DNA of 64,000 nt from Cupriavidus taiwanensis (GTDB taxonomy: Bacteria; Pseudomonadota; Gammaproteobacteria; Burkholderiales; Burkholderiaceae). Each line of letters begins with the position of its first letter. The stretch's first letter is position 1. The stretch spans positions 346,011-410,010 of the forward strand of contig NZ_LT976853.1 of assembly GCF_900249755.1 (NCBI RefSeq). The letters are read 5' to 3'. The notes below the pieces were generated by a model, which did no database searches, was not told where the DNA came from, and worked only from the letters and a program-made list of their open reading frames with translations. A program made the position numbers and the translations under genes. Below, piece by piece: positions 16,964-29,343 of the stretch.

Positions 16964-18073
16964 TCAGGGGTCGGGGCTGGCCAGCCAGGAGTCGAGCTGG
17001 GCCAGCGCGGCCACGCGCGCCACCGCATCGCCGCCGACGGTGACGCCCTGGCTCTTGCGCATCGCGGCGGCGGGCACGTCGGTGCGCCGGTGCAGTTCGC
17101 TGGTGCCGTCGAAGCCGTGATAGGCGCCCGGAAAGATCTCCAGCCGGAAGCGCGCGCCCGGCTGGCGCGCCTGCACCGCGCTCTGCAGCATGGCGCAGCG
17201 GGTCGCCGGGGTCCAGTCGTCGGCGCCGCCGATCATCAGCAGCAGCGGCGAGCGCAGGCGGAAGCTGTGCTGCTGCACCGCGCGCTTGCAGCCCGGGTAG
17301 AACGCCACCGCGCGCTCGACCAGCGGCGTGCCGGCCGGCCACGGGCGGCTTGCGTCGATGGTGGCCAGCACCGCCTGTGCGCCGTTCGACCAGCCCAGCA
17401 GCACGATGCGCGCGGCATCGACCGCGGGTTGCTGCGCCACCCAGCGCAGCGCGGCGAGCGCGTCGGCGCGGCGGGTGCGGTCGTCGATGGCGCGGTTGTC
17501 GAGGGGCTCGGCGCAGATGCCGTGGGGCTTGCCGCGCGCGCTGAAGCTGTCGGGCATCAGCACGGCGTAGCCGCGCTCGGTGAGCCAGTGCGCGTATTCG
17601 CGGTAGCGTTGCTGCAGCCCTGCGGCAACGTCGGCGGTGTCAGCGCCCGTTGGCGCCAGGCTGCCGTCGCGCGGGGCGCGCTGCGCCAGCAGGCCGCCGC
17701 AGCCGTGCAGCGCCACCACCACCGGCAGCGCGCGCGGCGTGGCGCCTTCGCGCGGCAGGAACCAGTAGGCGGTCAGCGCCGGCGTGCCCGCATCGCCGCG
17801 CAGCTGGACCCGCTGCGCGGGCACGGGAGCGACCGCCGCCCTGGCGGCTGCCGATGAGGCGGGCGCCGCGCGGCTCACCGCGTTCGGCGCCAGCACGCCC
17901 GCCGGCGTCAGCGGTGCCGTCGCGTCCAGCGGGGGTGCCTGCAGGTCCGGCGTATGCGCCGCGGCGCCGGCCAGCCACGCGCCCAGGCCCAGCGCCACCG
18001 CGGCGCGCAGCCAGGCGGCCGCCGGGCGGGCGGCGCGCGGCGCGGGTTGCGGGGTGGCGTGGGCGTGGAGCAT
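16964..18073 (-). CDS. secreted dienelactone hydrolase-family protein
   Basis: This 369-residue alpha/beta hydrolase has an N-terminal hydrophobic segment (about 24-40) followed by an Ala/Pro-rich linker, so it is probably exported or membrane-anchored. The catalytic core shows [11 protein letters not shown], the nucleophile elbow GWSNGAQA (Ser in G-x-S-x-G form), GGADDWTP carrying the likely acid, and AYHGFDG carrying the likely His. These motifs match the dienelactone hydrolase family; substrate unknown. It lies between the lipoprotein gene and gatB, all on one strand, with 90 bases to gatB. Confidence 0.83.
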   Translation of the reverse strand: MLHAHATPQPAPRAARPAAAWLRAAVALGLGAWLAGAAAHTPDLQAPPLDATAPLTPAGVLAPNAVSRAAPASSAAARAAVAPVPAQRVQLRGDAGTPALTAYWFLPREGATPRALPVVVALHGCGGLLAQRAPRDGSLAPTGADTADVAAGLQQRYREYAHWLTERGYAVLMPDSFSARGKPHGICAEPLDNRAIDDRTRRADALAALRWVAQQPAVDAARIVLLGWSNGAQAVLATIDASRPWPAGTPLVERAVAFYPGCKRAVQQHSFRLRSPLLLMIGGADDWTPATRCAMLQSAVQARQPGARFRLEIFPGAYHGFDGTSELHRRTDVPAAAMRKSQGVTVGGDAVARVAALAQLDSWLASPDP

Positions 18074-18099
18074 GGCCGGTTTCAGTGGCGGCAGTGGCT

Positions 18100-18558
18100 T
18101 CAGCGCGTGCGGGCGCAGGCGCCGGTGCCGGGCTCGAACATCACCGGCCAGGCTTCCTCGTAGATGCCCGGGGTGCAGCGCTGCTGGCAGTTGGCGTGCG
18201 CCAGCGTGACGCGGCGCGGATCCTGCCAGACCATCAGCTTGCAGCCGCTGCCGTCGTTGGCGCGCAGTTCGATATGCGGCTTCTTCTGGACCTGGCGGAA
18301 CTCGGCCAGGTTGAAGCTGCACGAGCCGCGCTTGCCCACCCACAGCTTCCACGACAGCTGCTGCACGCTGTTGTCCGCGATGCGCAGCTGCGCGTCTTCG
18401 CGGAAGCCGTCTTCCTCGGTGCGGCGGCAGTCGCCGGCCAGGTCGATGTCGCGGCTGGCGATCGGCGTGGGCTTGCCGAGGATCGGCAGCCGGATGCAGC
18501 CGGCCACCAGCGCGGCGAGTGCTGCAGCGGCGAGCAGGCGGAGCAGGGAGCGGGTCAT
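18100..18558 (-). CDS. hypothetical lipoprotein
   Basis: This 152-residue protein has a lipoprotein signal peptide ending in the lipobox LVAGC, so Cys21 would be acylated after export. The mature part has seven further Cys residues, several near the C-terminus (SGCKL, ANCQQRC, TGAC), suggesting disulfide bonds in the periplasm. The start ATG is only 2 bases after the gatA stop, giving tight coupling to gatA. No family was recognised. Confidence 0.78.
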   Translation of the reverse strand: MTRSLLRLLAAAALAALVAGCIRLPILGKPTPIASRDIDLAGDCRRTEEDGFREDAQLRIADNSVQQLSWKLWVGKRGSCSFNLAEFRQVQKKPHIELRANDGSGCKLMVWQDPRRVTLAHANCQQRCTPGIYEEAWPVMFEPGTGACARTR

Positions 18559-18560
18559 GG

Positions 18561-20066
<1,506 letters not shown>

Positions 20067-20145
20067 GACAGTCGGTTGGCATCAGGGGTGGCGTACTGGC
20101 GGGCGGACCGCGGCGCGCCTGGCGGCGGCACGGGCCGGGCAACGG

Positions 20146-20445
20146 TCATTCGATGACCTTGGGCACCAGGTACAGGCCGTTTTCGGTGGCCGGCGCGGGG
20201 CGCTGGTAGTCGGCGCGGCGGTCGGCCTCGGTGACCACGTCTTCGCGCAGGCGCTGGACCATGTCGCGCACGGCCGACAGCGGGTGCGCCAGCGGCTCGA
20301 TGCCGGTGGTGTCGACCGCCTGCATCTGCTCGACCAGCGAGAAAAAGTTGTTCAGCTGCGCAAGCGTCTGTTCGGCCTCGGCATCGCTGGTTTCGATGCG
20401 GGCGAGGTGGGCAATGCGCTTGACGTCGGATAGGTCGAGGGCCAT
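20146..20445 (-). CDS. gatC: Asp/Glu-tRNA amidotransferase subunit C
   Basis: This 99-residue helical subunit wraps around and stabilises GatA-GatB. The start [17 protein letters not shown], the [16 protein letters not shown] segment, the EPLAHPL motif and the LREDVVTE ending are typical. First gene of the gat cluster, with a consensus TATAAT promoter element about 187 bases upstream. Confidence 0.96.
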   Translation of the reverse strand: MALDLSDVKRIAHLARIETSDAEAEQTLAQLNNFFSLVEQMQAVDTTGIEPLAHPLSAVRDMVQRLREDVVTEADRRADYQRPAPATENGLYLVPKVIE

Positions 20446-22094
<1,649 letters not shown>

Positions 22095-22290
22095 GCAGGA
22101 CGCTCACGTGGCGATGCGCGGCCTGCCGGATCGACCGATCATGGCGGCGTCGCGGCGCCGCATCCGCCGGGGCCCGGCCCTGGCTGCTCCCGCCGCCCGG
22201 CCGTGCCGTGCCTGTCCCCGCCAGGGGCCGGGGCGCGGCAAGGCGGGCGGCGGGGCGTTTCCGCGTGGCCTCCGGCCTTTGTTCGGGTAA

Positions 22291-23256
22291 ATGGATTACT
22301 CCCCTCCGCCGCTCTTCAAGCAAGGCACCTCGGCCGTCGCCAGGCTGGTCCTGTACGTGGGCATCGCGCTGGCGCTGCTGGTGGTCGACGCCCGCTTCGA
22401 CGCGCTGCGCGTGGGCCGGCAGGTTGCCGCCACCGTGCTGATGCCGGTCGAGCGCCTGGTGCTGGCGCCGCGCGACGCGCTGCGCACCCTGTTCGACTAC
22501 GCGCAGTCGTCGGCGACGCTCGCCACCGAGAACCGCGAGCTGCGCCAGAACGCCGTGCAGCAGGCGCAGGCGTCGGTGCGCCAGGCGCAGCTCGAGGCCG
22601 AGAACAGCCAGCTGCGCAAGCTGCTCGGGCTGGCGCAGCAGTCGGCCACGCCGGTGACCGCCGCCGAAATTCTGTATGACGCGCGCGACCCGTACAGCCA
22701 GCGCATCGTCATCGACAAGGGCAGCCAGCACGGCCTGCGCGCCGGCTATCCGGTCATCGACGAGCGCGGCGTGGTCGGGCAGGTTACGCGCGTGTCGCCG
22801 TTCCAGTCCGAGGTGACGCTGCTGACCGACAAGGATCAGGCGATTCCGGTGCAGGTGGTGCGCAACGGCCTGCGCAGCGTGGCCTTCGGCGGCGCGCGCG
22901 CGGGCCAGCTGGACCTGCGCTTCATGGCCGCCGCCGCCGACCTGCAGCAGGGCGACCTGCTGGTGACCTCGGGCCTGGACGGCACCTATCCGCCGGGCCT
23001 GCCGGTGGCGAAGATCGTGCACATCGAGCGCAAGGCCGATACCGCGTTCTCGCGCGTCTATTGCGAGCCGGTGGCCGGCGTGCGCGCGCACCGCCAGCTG
23101 CTGGTGGTGCGCTACGACGCCGCCATCCCGGCGCGCGAAGCGGTCGAGGCGCGCCCCGAAGCACCGGTCAAGGGCGCCAGATCGGCCGCGGCACGCGCCG
23201 CCGCCGACAGCGCCGCGGCCGGCAAGGCGGCGCCCGCCAAGGAGGCACCACGGTGA
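22291..23256 (+). CDS. mreC: rod shape-determining protein MreC
   Basis: This 321-residue bitopic inner-membrane protein has one membrane helix (about 19-34), a periplasmic coiled coil (about 65-112, QNAVQQAQASVRQAQLEAENSQLRKLL) and the beta-barrel-like MreC core (VIDKGSQHGLRAGYPVIDERGVVGQV, VTSGLDGTYPPGLPVAKI). The Ala/Lys-rich last 40 residues are variable. MreC activates PBP2-RodA. A 196-base gap separates it from mreB, and its last 4 bases overlap mreD. Confidence 0.96.
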   Translation: MDYSPPPLFKQGTSAVARLVLYVGIALALLVVDARFDALRVGRQVAATVLMPVERLVLAPRDALRTLFDYAQSSATLATENRELRQNAVQQAQASVRQAQLEAENSQLRKLLGLAQQSATPVTAAEILYDARDPYSQRIVIDKGSQHGLRAGYPVIDERGVVGQVTRVSPFQSEVTLLTDKDQAIPVQVVRNGLRSVAFGGARAGQLDLRFMAAAADLQQGDLLVTSGLDGTYPPGLPVAKIVHIERKADTAFSRVYCEPVAGVRAHRQLLVVRYDAAIPAREAVEARPEAPVKGARSAAARAAADSAAAGKAAPAKEAPR

Positions 23257-23765
23257 CCAATCCCCAATACCTGCTGCGGCCGGTCAACCCGGCCTTTATC
23301 GCCTTCAGCTTCGTGCTGGCGTTCCTGTTCAACCTGATGCCGTGGGGCACCACGCTGTGGATCCCGGACATGGTGGCGCTGGTGCTGGTGTTCTGGAACA
23401 TCCACCAGCCGCGCAAGGTGGGCATGGGCGTGGCGTTTCTTCTCGGCCTGCTGATGGACGTGCACGATGCCCGGCTGCTGGGCGAGCACGCGCTGGCGTA
23501 CACGCTGCTGGCCTACTTCGCCATCACCATCCACCGCCGCGTGCTGTGGTTCACGGTCTATACCCAGGCGCTGCACGTGCTGCCGCTGCTGTTTATCGCG
23601 CACGCGGTGCCGGTGCTGATCCGGCTGGCCATGGGCGCGCCGCTGCCGGGCTGGCCGCTGCTGCTGGCGCCGGCGATCGAGGCGCTGCTGTGGCCGCTCG
23701 CCACCAGCCTGCTGCTGGCGCCGCAGCGCCGCTCGAGCGATGTCGACGAGACCCGGCCGATCTGA
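23253..23765 (+). CDS. mreD: rod shape-determining protein MreD
   Basis: This 170-residue protein has five to six hydrophobic helices, the usual MreD profile, with the central PDMVALVLVFWNIHQPRKVG and GLLMDVHDARLLGEHAL segments. It starts at GTG 23253, overlapping the mreC stop (GTGA), with AAGGAGG 7 bases upstream inside mreC. It is a membrane partner of MreC in the elongasome. Confidence 0.95.
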   Translation: MTNPQYLLRPVNPAFIAFSFVLAFLFNLMPWGTTLWIPDMVALVLVFWNIHQPRKVGMGVAFLLGLLMDVHDARLLGEHALAYTLLAYFAITIHRRVLWFTVYTQALHVLPLLFIAHAVPVLIRLAMGAPLPGWPLLLAPAIEALLWPLATSLLLAPQRRSSDVDETRPI

Positions 23766-23818
23766 CGCCGCATGCACCCGACCGCACCTGAACGCTCATT
23801 CCTGGCCAACGCAGTACC

Positions 23819-26125
23819 ATGACCGAAATCCGCAACGTCGAACTGGAAATCGGCCGCTTCCGCATCCGCGTGGCGGCCGCGGCGCTGTTTACGGTGGTCT
23901 GCTTCGGCCTGCTGTTCTCGCGCTTCCTGTGGCTGCAGTGGTACAAGCACGACCAGTACTCGGCCAAGGCCGAGGACAACCGCATTTCGGTGGCGCCGAT
24001 CGAACCCAACCGCGGCATCATCATGGACCGCAACGGGATCGTGCTGGCGCGCAATTATTCGGCGTATACGCTGGAGATCACGCCGTCCAAGCTGACCGAT
24101 ACGCTGGACAACACCATCGAGAGCCTGTCCGGCCTGGTCGATATCCAGCCGCGCGACCGGCGCCGCTTCAAGCGGCTGATGGAGGAATCGCGCAGCTTTG
24201 AAAGCCTGCCGATCCGCAGCCAGCTGACCGACGAAGAGGTGGCGCGCTTTTCCGCGCAGCGCTTCCGCTTTCCCGGCGTCGACGTGCGCGCGCGGCTGTT
24301 CCGCCAGTACCCGCTGGGCGAGTCGGCCTCGCACGTGGTCGGCTACCTGGGCCGGATCTCGCAGCGCGACCAGGAGCGCATCGAGGCCATGGACGTGGCC
24401 AACGACGCGGACGGCGCTAAATATGACCCGCGCAAGGACGCGGACAACTACAAGGGCACCAACTACATCGGCAAGATCGGCCTGGAGCAGAGCTACGAGA
24501 GCGAGCTGCACGGGCTGACCGGCTTCGAGGAAGTCGAAGTGAGCGCGGGCGGGCGCCCGATCCGCACGCTGTCGACCTCGCCGGCAACGCCCGGCAACAA
24601 CCTGATCCTGTCGCTCGACATCCGCCTGCAGCAGCTGGCCGAGGCGCTCTATGGCAACCGCCGCGGCGCGCTGGTGGCGATCGAGCCGTCCACCGGCGAC
24701 ATCCTGGCCTTCGTCTCCAAGCCGACCTTCGACCCCAACCTGTTCGTCGAGGGCATCGACACCAACACCTGGAACGAGCTCAACGGCTCGCCCGACAAGC
24801 CGCTGCTGAACCGGCCGTTGCGCGGCACCTATCCGCCCGGCTCGACCTACAAGCCGTTCATGGCGCTGGCCGCGCTGACCACCGGCAAGCGCACCGCGGC
24901 GTGGGGCATGTCCGACCCGGGCTACTTCACGCTGGGCAACCACACCTTCCGCGACGACAAGCCGGGCGGCCACGGCTGGGTCGACATGCACAGCTCGATC
25001 GTGCATTCGTGCGACACCTACTACTACGCGCTGGCGCGCGACATGGGCGTCAACGGCATCCATGACTTCATGAAGCCGCTGGGCTTCGGCCAGATCACCG
25101 GCATCGACATCGAGGGCGAAAGCCGTGGCATCCTGCCGTCGACCGAGTGGAAGCGCAAGGCCTACCGCAAGCCCGAGCAGCAAAAGTGGTACGAGGGCGA
25201 GACCATCTCGCTGGGCATCGGCCAGGGCTACAACAGCTTCACCATCCTGCAGCTGGCGCAGGCCACCTCGGTGATCGTCAACGACGGCAAGGTGATGAAG
25301 CCGCACCTGGTCAAGGCGGTCGAAGACGCGGTCACGCGCAAGCGCACGCTGACCGTGCCCAAGGAGAGCTACACCATCCCGTTCAAGCAGGCCGACATCA
25401 ACGTGATCAAGCGCGCCATGGTCGCGGTGACGCACTCCGGCACGGCCGCGCGCGTGTTTGCCGGCGCCGCCTACGAGTCCGCCGGCAAGACCGGCACGGC
25501 GCAGACCTACAGCCTGTCCAAGGGCGAGAAGTACAACCACCACGCGCTGGCCGAGCACAAGCGCGACCACTCGCTGTACACCGCGTTCGCGCCGGCCGAC
25601 AACCCCAGGATCGCGATCGCGCTGATCGTCGAGAACGCCGGCTTCGGCGCCGCGGTGGCGGCGCCGATCGCGCGCAAGGTGATGGACTACTACCTGACCG
25701 GCAAGTGGCCCGCCGAACTGGAGGCGATCGCCCCGCCCGCCGGCGAGCGCATGGCGGGCCGCGCGCCGGTGGATACGCCGAGCGTGTTCACCACCGGCCA
25801 GACCGCCAGCATTGCCAGCGCCACGGTGATGTCCAGCGGCGGCGCGCCGGCCAGCGGCGCCGCCGCCAGCGCGGTGGCCGCGGCGTCGGCCGCGCACGTG
25901 CCGACGCCGGAGGCGATCGCCGCGACGCTGGACCCGGACGCCATCGCCCCGGCCTCGGCGGTGCAGTCGCTGGACCAGCGCATGCTGCAGGCGCTGGGCC
26001 ACAGCAAGCCGCAGACCCCCGCGCCGGCCTCCGCGACGGTCGTGCCGGCCAAGGCGCCCGCGCCCAAACCACGCGTCAAGCCCGTGGCTGCCAAGGCAGC
26101 CAGCGGTGCCGACGCCAATCGCTGA
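23819..26125 (+). CDS. mrdA: penicillin-binding protein 2 (elongasome transpeptidase)
   Basis: This 768-residue class B PBP has one N-terminal membrane helix (about 18-40), a dimerisation/pedestal domain and a transpeptidase domain. The active-site motifs are S342-T-Y-K345, S-C-D (SIVHSCDTYYYALA) and KTGTAQ. It cross-links lateral-wall peptidoglycan with RodA. The catalytic part ends near residue 635, as in E. coli PBP2 (633 residues), and is followed by ~130 Ala/Pro/Ser-rich residues of low complexity, which is an odd extension. It starts 53 bases after mreD. Confidence 0.96.
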   Translation: MTEIRNVELEIGRFRIRVAAAALFTVVCFGLLFSRFLWLQWYKHDQYSAKAEDNRISVAPIEPNRGIIMDRNGIVLARNYSAYTLEITPSKLTDTLDNTIESLSGLVDIQPRDRRRFKRLMEESRSFESLPIRSQLTDEEVARFSAQRFRFPGVDVRARLFRQYPLGESASHVVGYLGRISQRDQERIEAMDVANDADGAKYDPRKDADNYKGTNYIGKIGLEQSYESELHGLTGFEEVEVSAGGRPIRTLSTSPATPGNNLILSLDIRLQQLAEALYGNRRGALVAIEPSTGDILAFVSKPTFDPNLFVEGIDTNTWNELNGSPDKPLLNRPLRGTYPPGSTYKPFMALAALTTGKRTAAWGMSDPGYFTLGNHTFRDDKPGGHGWVDMHSSIVHSCDTYYYALARDMGVNGIHDFMKPLGFGQITGIDIEGESRGILPSTEWKRKAYRKPEQQKWYEGETISLGIGQGYNSFTILQLAQATSVIVNDGKVMKPHLVKAVEDAVTRKRTLTVPKESYTIPFKQADINVIKRAMVAVTHSGTAARVFAGAAYESAGKTGTAQTYSLSKGEKYNHHALAEHKRDHSLYTAFAPADNPRIAIALIVENAGFGAAVAAPIARKVMDYYLTGKWPAELEAIAPPAGERMAGRAPVDTPSVFTTGQTASIASATVMSSGGAPASGAAASAVAAASAAHVPTPEAIAATLDPDAIAPASAVQSLDQRMLQALGHSKPQTPAPASATVVPAKAPAPKPRVKPVAAKAASGADANR

Positions 26126-26136
26126 AGGAGACGCGC

Positions 26137-27279
26137 ATGGATCGACGCCGCGTCCTGTCCCTGGTCAAGACCGCGCTGACCGGCTTTGACAAGCCGCTCT
26201 CGCTGATCGTGTTCCTGCTGTTCGCCACCGGCATCGTGGCGCTGTACTCGGCCGCCATCGACATGCCCGGCCGGGTCGAGGACCAGCTGCGCAACATCCT
26301 GCTGTCGTACGTGGTGATGTTCGTGATTGCCTACCTGCCGACGCAGACGCTGATGCGGGTGGCGGTACCCATCTATACCGTGGGGGTGGCGCTGCTGATC
26401 GCGGTGGCCATGTTCGGCCTGATCCGCAAGGGCGCGCGCCGCTGGCTCTATGTCGGCATGGTGATCCAGCCGTCCGAGATCATGAAGATCTCGATGCCGC
26501 TGATGCTGGCGTGGTATTTCCAGAAGCGCGAGGGCGTGATCCGGTGGTTCGACTTCGTCGTCGCGCTGGGCCTGCTGCTGATCCCGGTGGGCCTGATCGC
26601 CAAGCAGCCCGACCTGGGCACGGCGCTGCTGGTGATGGCCGCGGGCCTTTACGTGATCTACTTCGCCGGGCTGTCGTGGAAGCTGATCCTGCCGCTGATG
26701 GGGATCCTGGTGGTCGCCATCACGCTGCTGATCACGTTCCAGAACGACATGTGCGCGCCGGGCGTGAACTGGCCGGTGCTGCACGACTACCAGCAGCACC
26801 GCGTCTGCACGCTGCTGGACCCGACCAGCGATCCGCTCGGCAAGGGCTTCCACACGATCCAGTCGATCATCGCGATCGGCTCGGGCGGGGTCGAGGGCAA
26901 GGGCTGGCTCAAGGGCACGCAGACCCACCTGGAGTTCATCCCCGAAAAGCACACCGACTTTATCTTCGCGGTGTACTCGGAAGAATTCGGGCTGATCGGC
27001 AACGCGGTGCTGCTGCTGCTGTACCTGCTGCTGATCTTCCGCGGGCTCTTTATCGCGGCCAATGCGCCAACCCTGTTCTCGCGGCTGCTGGCGGGGTCGA
27101 TCACGCTGATCTTCTTCACCTATGCCTTCGTCAACATGGGCATGGTCAGCGGCATCCTGCCGGTGGTGGGCGTGCCGCTGCCGCTGCTGAGCTACGGCGG
27201 CACCGCGCTGGTGACGCTGGGCGCGGGCATCGGCATCCTGATGAGCATTTCGCGGCAGAAGCGGTTGATTCAGACGTAG
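26137..27279 (+). CDS. rodA: SEDS peptidoglycan polymerase RodA
   Basis: This 380-residue polytopic protein has about ten membrane helices and the SEDS hallmarks GARRWLYVGMVIQPSEIMKI, KQPDLGTALLVMA (catalytic-region Asp), FIPEKHTDFIFAVYSEEFG and GVPLPLLSYGGTALV near the end. It polymerises glycan strands together with PBP2. AAGGAG lies 8 bases before the ATG, and the gap to mrdA is 11 bases, so the two are co-expressed. Confidence 0.97.
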   Translation: MDRRRVLSLVKTALTGFDKPLSLIVFLLFATGIVALYSAAIDMPGRVEDQLRNILLSYVVMFVIAYLPTQTLMRVAVPIYTVGVALLIAVAMFGLIRKGARRWLYVGMVIQPSEIMKISMPLMLAWYFQKREGVIRWFDFVVALGLLLIPVGLIAKQPDLGTALLVMAAGLYVIYFAGLSWKLILPLMGILVVAITLLITFQNDMCAPGVNWPVLHDYQQHRVCTLLDPTSDPLGKGFHTIQSIIAIGSGGVEGKGWLKGTQTHLEFIPEKHTDFIFAVYSEEFGLIGNAVLLLLYLLLIFRGLFIAANAPTLFSRLLAGSITLIFFTYAFVNMGMVSGILPVVGVPLPLLSYGGTALVTLGAGIGILMSISRQKRLIQT

Positions 27280-27291
27280 GGTTTTTCTGTA

Positions 27292-27503
27292 CCGCCGGTT
27301 TGCTCCCCACTCCCGCGTGCGGGAGAGGGGCCGGGGGTGAGGGGCAGGAGGGCTAAAGGCTGAGGCCTGTGGGTTAACACCGTTGGCCTTGCTTTACGTG
27401 GTTCCTGGCTAGCCCACCCCTCACCCCGACCCTCTCCCCATGAGGGGAGAGGGGGAACACCTTGCTTAGGCTAGACCGGGCGGCTTGGGAGCATCCAAAA
27501 CCG
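27292..27503 (-). repeat. ~210-bp intergenic repeat, copy 2 (inverted relative to copy 1)
   Basis: The reverse complement closely matches copy 1 at 15188-15397 from end to end, including GGGGTGAGGGGTGGGCTAGC, CAAGGCCA-CGGTGTTAACCCAC and both GC-rich hairpins. It fills the gap between rodA and the DUF484 gene. The hairpin next to rodA (CTCCCGCGTGCGGGAG) may also serve as the operon's 3' end. Confidence 0.85.
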
Positions 27504-27571
27504 TGCGTTCCTGCGCAGGCAAGTGGGTTTGCTAAACTGCCACCCACTTTACCTCCACCGGTCCACGCCCC

Positions 27572-28252
27572 ATGAACGCCCAAGACGTTGCCGCCTACCT
27601 GCAGAGCCATCCTGAATTCTTCGAAGAGCATGCCGAGCTGCTGGCCGCGGTGCAGCTGACCAGCCCGCACAGCCATCGTGCCGTGTCGCTGCAGGAGCGC
27701 CAGATGGAAATCCTGCGCGAGAAGAACAAGGGCCTGGAGCTGCGCCTCGCGGACCTGGTCCGCCATGGCCACGAGAACGACCGCACCCAGCAGCGCCTGC
27801 ACGACTGGCAGCTGCGCCTGCTGGCCGAGGCCGATTCGCACGCGCTGCCGTATGCGGTGCAGGACGGCCTGCAGCAGGTGTTCGACGTGCCGGCGGTGGC
27901 GCTCAGGCTGTGGGATGTCGCCGAGCAGTACGCGCACATCGAAGTGGCGCAGGGCGCCAGCGAAGACCTGCGCATCTTTGCCGAAGGCCTGCGCGCGCCG
28001 TACTGCGGCAGCAACAGCGGCTTCGAGGCGGCCGGCCTGCTGGAGCGCGACGATATCACCTCGCTGGCGCTGGTGACGCTGCGCGTGCCGGTGCGCGCGC
28101 CCGAGCCCGGCGCCGAGGTGCGTGGCGCCGCCTTTGGCCTGCTGGTGCTGGGCTCGCCCGATCCGCGCCGCTTCCACGAAGGCATGGGCACGGCCTACCT
28201 GTCGCAGATCGGCGAAGTCGCGGGCGCCGCGCTGAACCGGCTGCGCGACTGA
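27572..28252 (+). CDS. DUF484 family (GAF-like) protein
   Basis: This 226-residue protein matches DUF484: the start MNAQDVAAYLQSHPEFFEEH, a coiled segment LQERQMEILREKNKGLELRLADLVRHGHEND (about 42-72) and a GAF-like C-terminal part with LLVLGSPDPRRFHEGMGTAYL. Homologues are found next to xerC in many proteobacteria, as here (19 bases apart), but the molecular role is unknown. Confidence 0.9.
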   Translation: MNAQDVAAYLQSHPEFFEEHAELLAAVQLTSPHSHRAVSLQERQMEILREKNKGLELRLADLVRHGHENDRTQQRLHDWQLRLLAEADSHALPYAVQDGLQQVFDVPAVALRLWDVAEQYAHIEVAQGASEDLRIFAEGLRAPYCGSNSGFEAAGLLERDDITSLALVTLRVPVRAPEPGAEVRGAAFGLLVLGSPDPRRFHEGMGTAYLSQIGEVAGAALNRLRD

Positions 28253-28271
28253 AGCCGCCCGGCCCGACGCC

Positions 28272-29342
28272 ATGACTGCACGCCGGCCGCCGCGCGATGC
28301 GGTCACGCCTGCTTCCCCCCGCGCCGAAGCGCCCCCGCCAGACCCGCTGGTCACGCGCTACCTGGACTGGCTGCGCGGCAGCCGCAAGCTGGCCGACCAC
28401 ACGCTGTCGGGCTACGCGCGTGAACTGCGCGTGCTGCAGGCGCACGCGGCGCAGCATGCGCCGGGCGTCGCGCTGCTGGCGCTGCAGACCCACCATATCC
28501 GCAATTTCGCCGCGCGGCTGCATGCCGCCGGGCTGGTCGGCACCAGCATCGCGCGCGCGCTGTCGGCGTGGCGCGGCTTCTACCTGTGGGCGGCGCGCCA
28601 TGGCCATGGTGTCAGCGTGAATCCGGTCGACGGCGTGCGCGCGCCGCGCTCGGGGCACGCGCTGCCCAAGGCGCTGTCGGTCGAGCACGCGGTGGCGCTG
28701 GTGGCGCACCCGGCCGGCACCGACGCCGAGGCGCTGCGCGACCAGGCCGTCTACGAACTGTTTTACTCGAGCGGGCTGCGGCTGTCCGAGCTGGTGCAGC
28801 TGGACCTGCGCTATGCCGATGCCGGCGGCTACCGCTCCAGCGGCTGGCTCGACCTGGACGGCGCCGAAGTCACCGTGACCGGCAAGGGCTCGCGCCGGCG
28901 CTCGGTGCCGGTCGGCAGCAAGGCCGTCGCCGCGCTGCAGGCGTGGCTTGCGGTGCGCGACACCTTGCTGCGCCCGGGTGCCGCGCCCGAGGACGCGCAT
29001 GCGCTGTTCCTGGGTCCGCGCGGGCGGCGGCTGTCGATGCGCACGGTGCAGCTGCGGCTCAAGCAGCAGGCGCTGCGCGCCGGCGTGCCGGCCGATGTGC
29101 ATCCGCACATGCTGCGGCATTCCTTCGCCACGCACCTGCTGCAGTCTTCGGGCGACCTGCGCGCGGTGCAGGAGATGCTGGGCCATGCCAGCATCTCGAC
29201 CACGCAGGTCTACACCGCGCTGGACTTCCAGCACCTGGCCAAGGTCTACGACAAGGCCCACCCGCGCGCCGGCCGGGCGCGCGCGAAACCCGCGGCCGAT
29301 GCCGCCGGCCGCGCGGATAGCGGCGAAACGCCGGAAGACTGA
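28272..29342 (+). CDS. xerC: site-specific tyrosine recombinase XerC
   Basis: This 356-residue recombinase with XerD resolves chromosome dimers at dif. The SAM-like N-terminal DNA-binding domain (about 25-115) precedes the catalytic domain with R170 (SSGLRLSEL), K205 (GKGSRRR), H279-x-x-R282, H305 (LGHASIS) and nucleophile Tyr314. It is somewhat longer than E. coli XerC (298) because of a Pro/Ala-rich N-terminus and C-terminal tail (about 325-356). Its gene is convergent with a LysR gene, 1 base apart. Confidence 0.94.
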   Translation: MTARRPPRDAVTPASPRAEAPPPDPLVTRYLDWLRGSRKLADHTLSGYARELRVLQAHAAQHAPGVALLALQTHHIRNFAARLHAAGLVGTSIARALSAWRGFYLWAARHGHGVSVNPVDGVRAPRSGHALPKALSVEHAVALVAHPAGTDAEALRDQAVYELFYSSGLRLSELVQLDLRYADAGGYRSSGWLDLDGAEVTVTGKGSRRRSVPVGSKAVAALQAWLAVRDTLLRPGAAPEDAHALFLGPRGRRLSMRTVQLRLKQQALRAGVPADVHPHMLRHSFATHLLQSSGDLRAVQEMLGHASISTTQVYTALDFQHLAKVYDKAHPRAGRARAKPAADAAGRADSGETPED

Positions 29343-29343
29343 C

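Noticed and set aside
23558-26002. Antisense open frame of 814 codons across mrdA
   Set aside because: Arg/Val/His-rich shadow of mreD/mrdA without domain features.
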